This document shows, piece by piece, positions 8,201 through 8,844 of a stretch of 8,844 nt of DNA. Each line of letters starts with the position of its first letter. Position 1 is the stretch's first letter. Below the pieces are notes generated by a model that worked only from the letters and a program-made list of their open reading frames with translations, searched no databases and was not told the DNA's origin. Source of the stretch: Planctomycetaceae bacterium (GTDB lineage: Bacteria; Planctomycetota; Planctomycetia; Pirellulales; UBA1268); contig CANHYS010000054.1 of the NCBI GenBank assembly GCA_947464585.1, positions 1-8,844 on the forward strand, read 5' to 3'. The translations under genes were made by a program, and so were the position numbers.

Positions 8201-8577
8201 TCGCCGGTGACGTCGAATGGAATCTCGAGCTGAGCGGCCTTCGGGCCCGTGATGACGTCGAGCACCGCGAATGTAAGCGCGTCAAACGACCATGGATCGC
8301 GGTCGCCGGGTTTCCATTTCGGCTGCAGGAGCGACACGATCGTTCCGGGGTACGAAATCTCCACGTTCGCAACGATCCCGTCGCCGAGGTTCTTTCCATC
8401 CTGGCCGGTGGCTCCCCCGAGTTCCCGGGCCAGCTCGCTCCACAGCCATGCCTTCGCTCCGGCCGTGGGCACCACGATCCGTGGCTTGGCGAAGAGATCT
8501 CGCTCGCGGCTGAGGAACTCGACCGCCGGCTGCACGACGTCCTCGAGCCGCTCGACGTAGGAAATGATCAGGGACAT
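5209..8577 (-). CDS. recC: RecBCD exonuclease V, RecC (gamma) subunit
   Basis: Encodes 1122 residues, the same length as E. coli RecC. RecC is the non-catalytic scaffold of RecBCD: it holds RecB and RecD, splits the duplex and reads the 3' strand for Chi. By-eye matches to E. coli RecC run along the whole protein: FDEYHVRRP (138-146); FMVHRCHSLARQAEVLYDAL (352-371), the most diagnostic block; PHDVVIVSP (383-391); LPLVIADR (418-425); HTWRSGIERMLLG (507-519); the MVPLRDVPFRVICVAGYDEG block (644-663); and ending RLFAFP-like (1110-1115). No Walker A is present, as expected for its degenerate helicase fold. The start ATG follows an in-frame TGA (8578-8580), which excludes a longer form, and has GAGGAA at 8584-8589. 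It is the first gene of the operon, and its TGA overlaps the recB ATG. Several N-terminal Chi-contact positions differ from E. coli. Family assignment is secure; Chi specificity is not predictable. Confidence 0.96.
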   Translation of the reverse strand: MSLIISYVERLEDVVQPAVEFLSRERDLFAKPRIVVPTAGAKAWLWSELARELGGATGQDGKNLGDGIVANVEISYPGTIVSLLQPKWKPGDRDPWSFDALTFAVLDVITGPKAAQLEIPFDVTGEPLLRARRIAGLFDEYHVRRPAMIARWQTGQEVLSPVATPRRSVDDDWAAEMLATTDGWQFRTWWAVLERNGSAGPLDRLRVDNLRSREPLLIAGLQSLSLQQLQSLKKIATVCEVEALLVHPSPPLASRWRKTLPPISEAVPPPREPAELPADLDPLVATWLHGARETQMLLASQGYRPEHRPMSRAARSADGGEQPPLLARMQRSVVTAEKPAAEPHDPAADASFMVHRCHSLARQAEVLYDALLHAFFDLEGLQPHDVVIVSPCLAKLAPHLEAVFARAITDDANPRVKLPLVIADRGLSEVSEAAQLLVDLLGLVGSRCSVEQFRKVATHPLVQQHFRMDDDTVDTWDRLIKRTAIRWGLDARQRRREHFPEAAAEAHTWRSGIERMLLGTTLPDGDAKPELGGVVPLRDVPLESLHAIGALTRIYEVVAALDDARATPRSAAEWCGAIEEAIFGLCGTEPRALAEPLRAVRSLATASSATAVPFADVSAILVEELKSVVGRQPLRTGAITATSMVPLRDVPFRVICVAGYDEGAVGAGEPKGDDLVSRQSLAGDGDPRIDTRRALLDCMLAARDRLVVTCNGMNIKNNHFLPLVTPLAELVDFAVRHGVACPDPAKPSAIEVTHPRHALGRRNFEAGSVQRGITWSHDKAALAVAQTVEADEPRQVTRPGPPRQEPVVELSMLEDMIRDPLKLYLRKTLDISTWRDDEDFPPATIPLSLEDWEQKSLAEDLLDLLLTDDGDEQARVQGWLAAVQATDRVPFGPFGQRVLQEVRQLASGIKNEAAAKEPPIPLAGFESVPVRIQLPKLLLTGSLTNVHPGTNQLVDVLVDDGDKTASGMPIHVAALRLLVAQAAEIEPTPQQAVIVARHQDWKLGIEHEVMIARKVTLAEPLRNREAARERLSEICDLLPQALAHPCGRFGKAAAATVKKRESGISLFNQKVGGPRFSRTREAMVYGLSPKFDDVFAPGSPELAFHTAFERLFAFPSRRYELP

Positions 8578-8583
8578 TCAGCG

Positions 8584-8589
8584 TTCCTC
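8584..8589 (-). promoter_or_regulatory. recC: recC ribosome binding site
   Basis: GAGGAA on the minus strand, six bases before the recC ATG at 8577. It supports this start together with the in-frame TGA at 8580-8578 directly before the ATG. Confidence 0.7.
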
Positions 8590-8599
8590 GCCTCACCCG

Positions 8600-8626
8600 C
8601 ATCCAGTCCTCCGGCCGCCGCTGGAT
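8600..8626 (-). promoter_or_regulatory. recC leader hairpin enclosing a second SD and ATG
   Basis: In the recC leader, ATCCAG (8626-8621) and CTGGAT (8606-8601) can form a 6-bp stem around a 14-base loop. The loop contains GGAGGA (8612-8607), a better Shine-Dalgarno than recC's own, four bases before an ATG at 8602-8600. That ATG opens a frame of 106 codons overlapping the start of recC in the +1 frame (to 8282). The product would be Arg/Pro-rich and looks like an out-of-frame shadow, so a decoy or uORF-like control element is more plausible than a real protein. The elements are seen; any function is speculative. Confidence 0.3.
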
Positions 8627-8765
8627 TCGGCTCTACAGTACCGGTCGCACCTTATCTACGACGATAGCGGTCCGGCGCTTCGCGTTCCGCTCGTGCGGGC
8701 TGCGATTGCGTCAGCCCTGGGAAATCCCGGCGTTTCCTGCGGTCGATTTCGTGGAAAGGGGCCTC
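8627..8765 (-). promoter_or_regulatory. Presumed recCBD promoter region (no clear promoter)
   Basis: This gap before the recC leader hairpin should hold the operon promoter if there is one. On the minus strand two hexamers fit the loose TAnnnT pattern of high-GC -10 boxes, TATCGT (8666-8661) and TACTGT (8640-8635), but neither has a recognisable -35 box 16-18 bases upstream. I see no LexA/SOS box of either the E. coli or the Bacillus/actinobacterial type. Promoter location therefore rests on position only. Confidence 0.2.
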
Positions 8766-8777
8766 GGAGGGCCCTCC
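8766..8777. repeat. 12-bp perfect palindrome upstream of recC
   Basis: GGAGGGCCCTCC is a perfect dyad immediately past the possible upstream stop codon (8778-8780, minus strand) and about 190 bases before the recC start. It could be a symmetric protein-binding site or part of a 3' hairpin. It has no spacer, so it would make a poor hairpin, and no T-run follows. No second copy was noticed. Confidence 0.35.
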
Positions 8778-8844
8778 TCATAGCCGGTTCGCCTTTGCCC
8801 CGGCATAGACCGGCGTGCCGCACCGGGTGGAGACGCAGACGCCG
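8778..8844 (-). CDS. Possible C-terminal end of an upstream gene (partial)
   Basis: From the right edge a minus-strand frame reads VCVSTRCGTPVYAGAKANRL and ends at TGA (8780-8778), about 200 bases before recC. Codon third positions are strongly G/C (about 18 of 21) and the composition looks like an ordinary protein rather than the Arg/Pro-rich shadows typical of this DNA. Only 21 residues are visible, so it may be chance, and I recognise no family. If real, it points the same way as recC, and the palindrome just downstream could be its 3' end. Confidence 0.3.
   Translation of the reverse strand, partial: GVCVSTRCGTPVYAGAKANRL

Noticed and set aside
252..8577. AddAB or AdnAB instead of RecBCD
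   Set aside because: There are three subunits; the third is a clear SF1B RecD, the first is RecC-like with no Walker A and no iron-sulphur cysteine cluster of the AddB type, and only RecB has a nuclease motif.
8282..8602. 106-codon minus-strand ORF overlapping the start of recC as a real protein
   Set aside because: The translation is Arg/Gly/Pro-rich with no recognisable family and lies wholly in an alternate frame of recC. Only its start signals were kept, as a possible leader element.
432..8667. Long plus-strand open frames opposite the operon (432-2123, 2222-4990, 5092-6549, 6940-8667)
   Set aside because: They mirror the real minus-strand genes, are rich in Arg/Gly/Asp/His without any recognisable motif, and lack convincing ribosome binding sites. 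They are the usual antisense openness of high-GC genes.
1..8844. tRNA, rRNA, CRISPR array, insertion sequence or attachment site
   Set aside because: No cloverleaf, no regularly spaced repeats, and no terminal inverted repeats with a transposase were found; non-coding space is limited to about 250 bases at each end.

Overview
This is a high-GC bacterial chromosomal window (roughly two-thirds G+C by eye, with codon third positions dominated by G and C). It is almost filled by one complete operon on the minus strand, recC -> recB -> recD, encoding all three subunits of the RecBCD (exonuclease V) helicase-nuclease. The lineage cannot be fixed from the sequence alone. The uninterrupted recC-recB-recD order, the short RecB and the GC content recall Actinomycetota such as mycobacteria. 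Another high-GC group such as Planctomycetota is equally possible.

Layout, read in the direction of transcription (right to left). Positions 8844-8578 hold a possible C-terminal gene remnant (stop at 8778-8780), a 12-bp perfect palindrome (8766-8777), and the recC leader. The leader carries a small hairpin whose loop holds a second Shine-Dalgarno-like sequence. recC (8577-5209) encodes the scaffold and Chi-scanning subunit with inactive helicase and nuclease folds. recB (5212-1985) encodes a 3'-5' SF1A helicase plus the only nuclease domain. recD (1988-252) encodes the 5'-3' SF1B helicase. Both junctions are 4-base ATGA stop/start overlaps, so the three subunits are probably translationally coupled. 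No ptrA-like protease gene separates recC from recB, unlike in E. coli.

A strong imperfect inverted repeat (209-256) overlaps the recD stop codon and probably marks the 3' end of the operon. Positions 1-213 hold two competing short edge ORFs on opposite strands, neither securely identifiable.

In the assembled enzyme RecB and RecD pull the two strands of a broken duplex in the same direction, RecC splits the duplex and scans the 3' strand, and the RecB nuclease trims the strands before RecA loading. I see no wholly new system. The points worth checking are within this known machine: substituted Chi-contact positions in RecC, an Arg in place of the usual aromatic in RecB motif IV, a trimmed RecB arm region, and the leader and terminal hairpins.
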